Assembly: GCA_020636955.1 (NCBI GenBank)
Contig: JACJWY010000012.1
Coordinates: forward strand, 1-64,000
DNA: 64,000 nt
Source of the DNA: Thermoleophilales bacterium
Lineage (GTDB): Bacteria; Actinomycetota; Thermoleophilia; Solirubrobacterales; 70-9
Direction: 5' to 3'
Shown here: positions 61,572 through 64,000 of the stretch, in pieces
Position numbering within the stretch: the stretch's first letter is position 1
Layout of the letters: the number at the start of each line of letters is the position of its first letter
Notes under the pieces: generated by a model
Told to the model about the DNA's origin: nothing
The model's input: only the letters and a program-made list of their open reading frames with translations
Databases searched by the model: none
Program-made: the position numbers and the translations under genes

Positions 61572-64000
<2,429 letters not shown>

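Overview
High-GC DNA with dense, co-directional operons whose genes overlap by 1, 4 or 8 bases (ATGA, GTGA, TTGA and TGATG junctions), many GTG and some TTG starts, and a tRNA without an encoded CCA. Gene content (separate purS/purQ/small purL, a PurF with cleaved propeptide and Fe-S cysteines, ClpB, a NhaA-thioredoxin fusion, many secreted beta-propeller or delta-60-repeat proteins) fits a chromosomal segment of an actinobacterium. The delta-60 and propeller proteins make me lean to Thermoleophilia/Solirubrobacterales, but that is inference. I see no rRNA, CRISPR array, prophage or transposase.

Layout. 0-5.3 kb: end of sdhA and sdhB, an acyl-CoA dehydrogenase and divergent 3-hydroxyacyl-CoA-dehydrogenase-like SDR, uppP, a rhomboid-like membrane protein. 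5.3-11.9 kb (minus): one operon pdhA-pdhB-E2-(lipoyl-less E2)-(Ser/Cys hexapeptide-repeat ORF)-lipB-lipA, coupling 2-oxoacid dehydrogenase subunits to lipoate synthesis. 12-15 kb: secreted propeller protein, processive GT2 glycosyltransferase and a coupled 45-residue membrane protein. 15-20.5 kb: a phosphorelay cassette, in transcription order receiver-PIG-L deacetylase, ATP-grasp ligase, PHP hydrolase, hybrid histidine kinase, with a divergent HPt protein. 20.5-24.8 kb: DsbA-like isomerase, lpd, secreted HAD phosphatase, membrane protein, thiE. 24.8-27.1 kb: TPP riboswitch, thiO, fused thiS-thiG. 27.1-29 kb: long perfect palindrome, tRNA-Lys, secreted papain-like protein. 29-37 kb: purH, purN, three small toxin-antitoxin-like pairs sharing a leader box, a delta-60 repeat protein, purF. 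37-44.4 kb: YhgE/Pip-like membrane protein, a complete sugar ABC importer with its own ATPase, NhaA-DsbA fusion. 44.4-54.8 kb: purC-purS-purQ-purL, secreted propeller and pentapeptide proteins, GNAT, a GST-N-like protein, GYD protein-purD-purE-purB. 54.9-64 kb: PadR regulator and divergent CrtI-like oxidoreductase with a palindromic operator, Tat-exported amine oxidase, cell-wall lytic enzyme with partner, clpB (cut by the window end).

Themes. Most of de novo IMP synthesis (purF, D, N, L/Q/S, E, B, C, H) lies on the minus strand between 29 and 54.5 kb; purM and purK are not in the window. Thiamine synthesis is split: thiO-thiSG behind a riboswitch, thiE divergent. The most unusual signals are (i) the Ser-to-Cys hexapeptide-repeat protein in the PDH/lipoate operon, (ii) the receiver-deacetylase/ATP-grasp/PHP/hybrid-kinase/HPt cassette, (iii) palindromic elements sitting in frame inside purQ and E2 and between thiSG and tRNA-Lys, and (iv) an exactly spaced leader box shared by unrelated toxin-antitoxin-like pairs.
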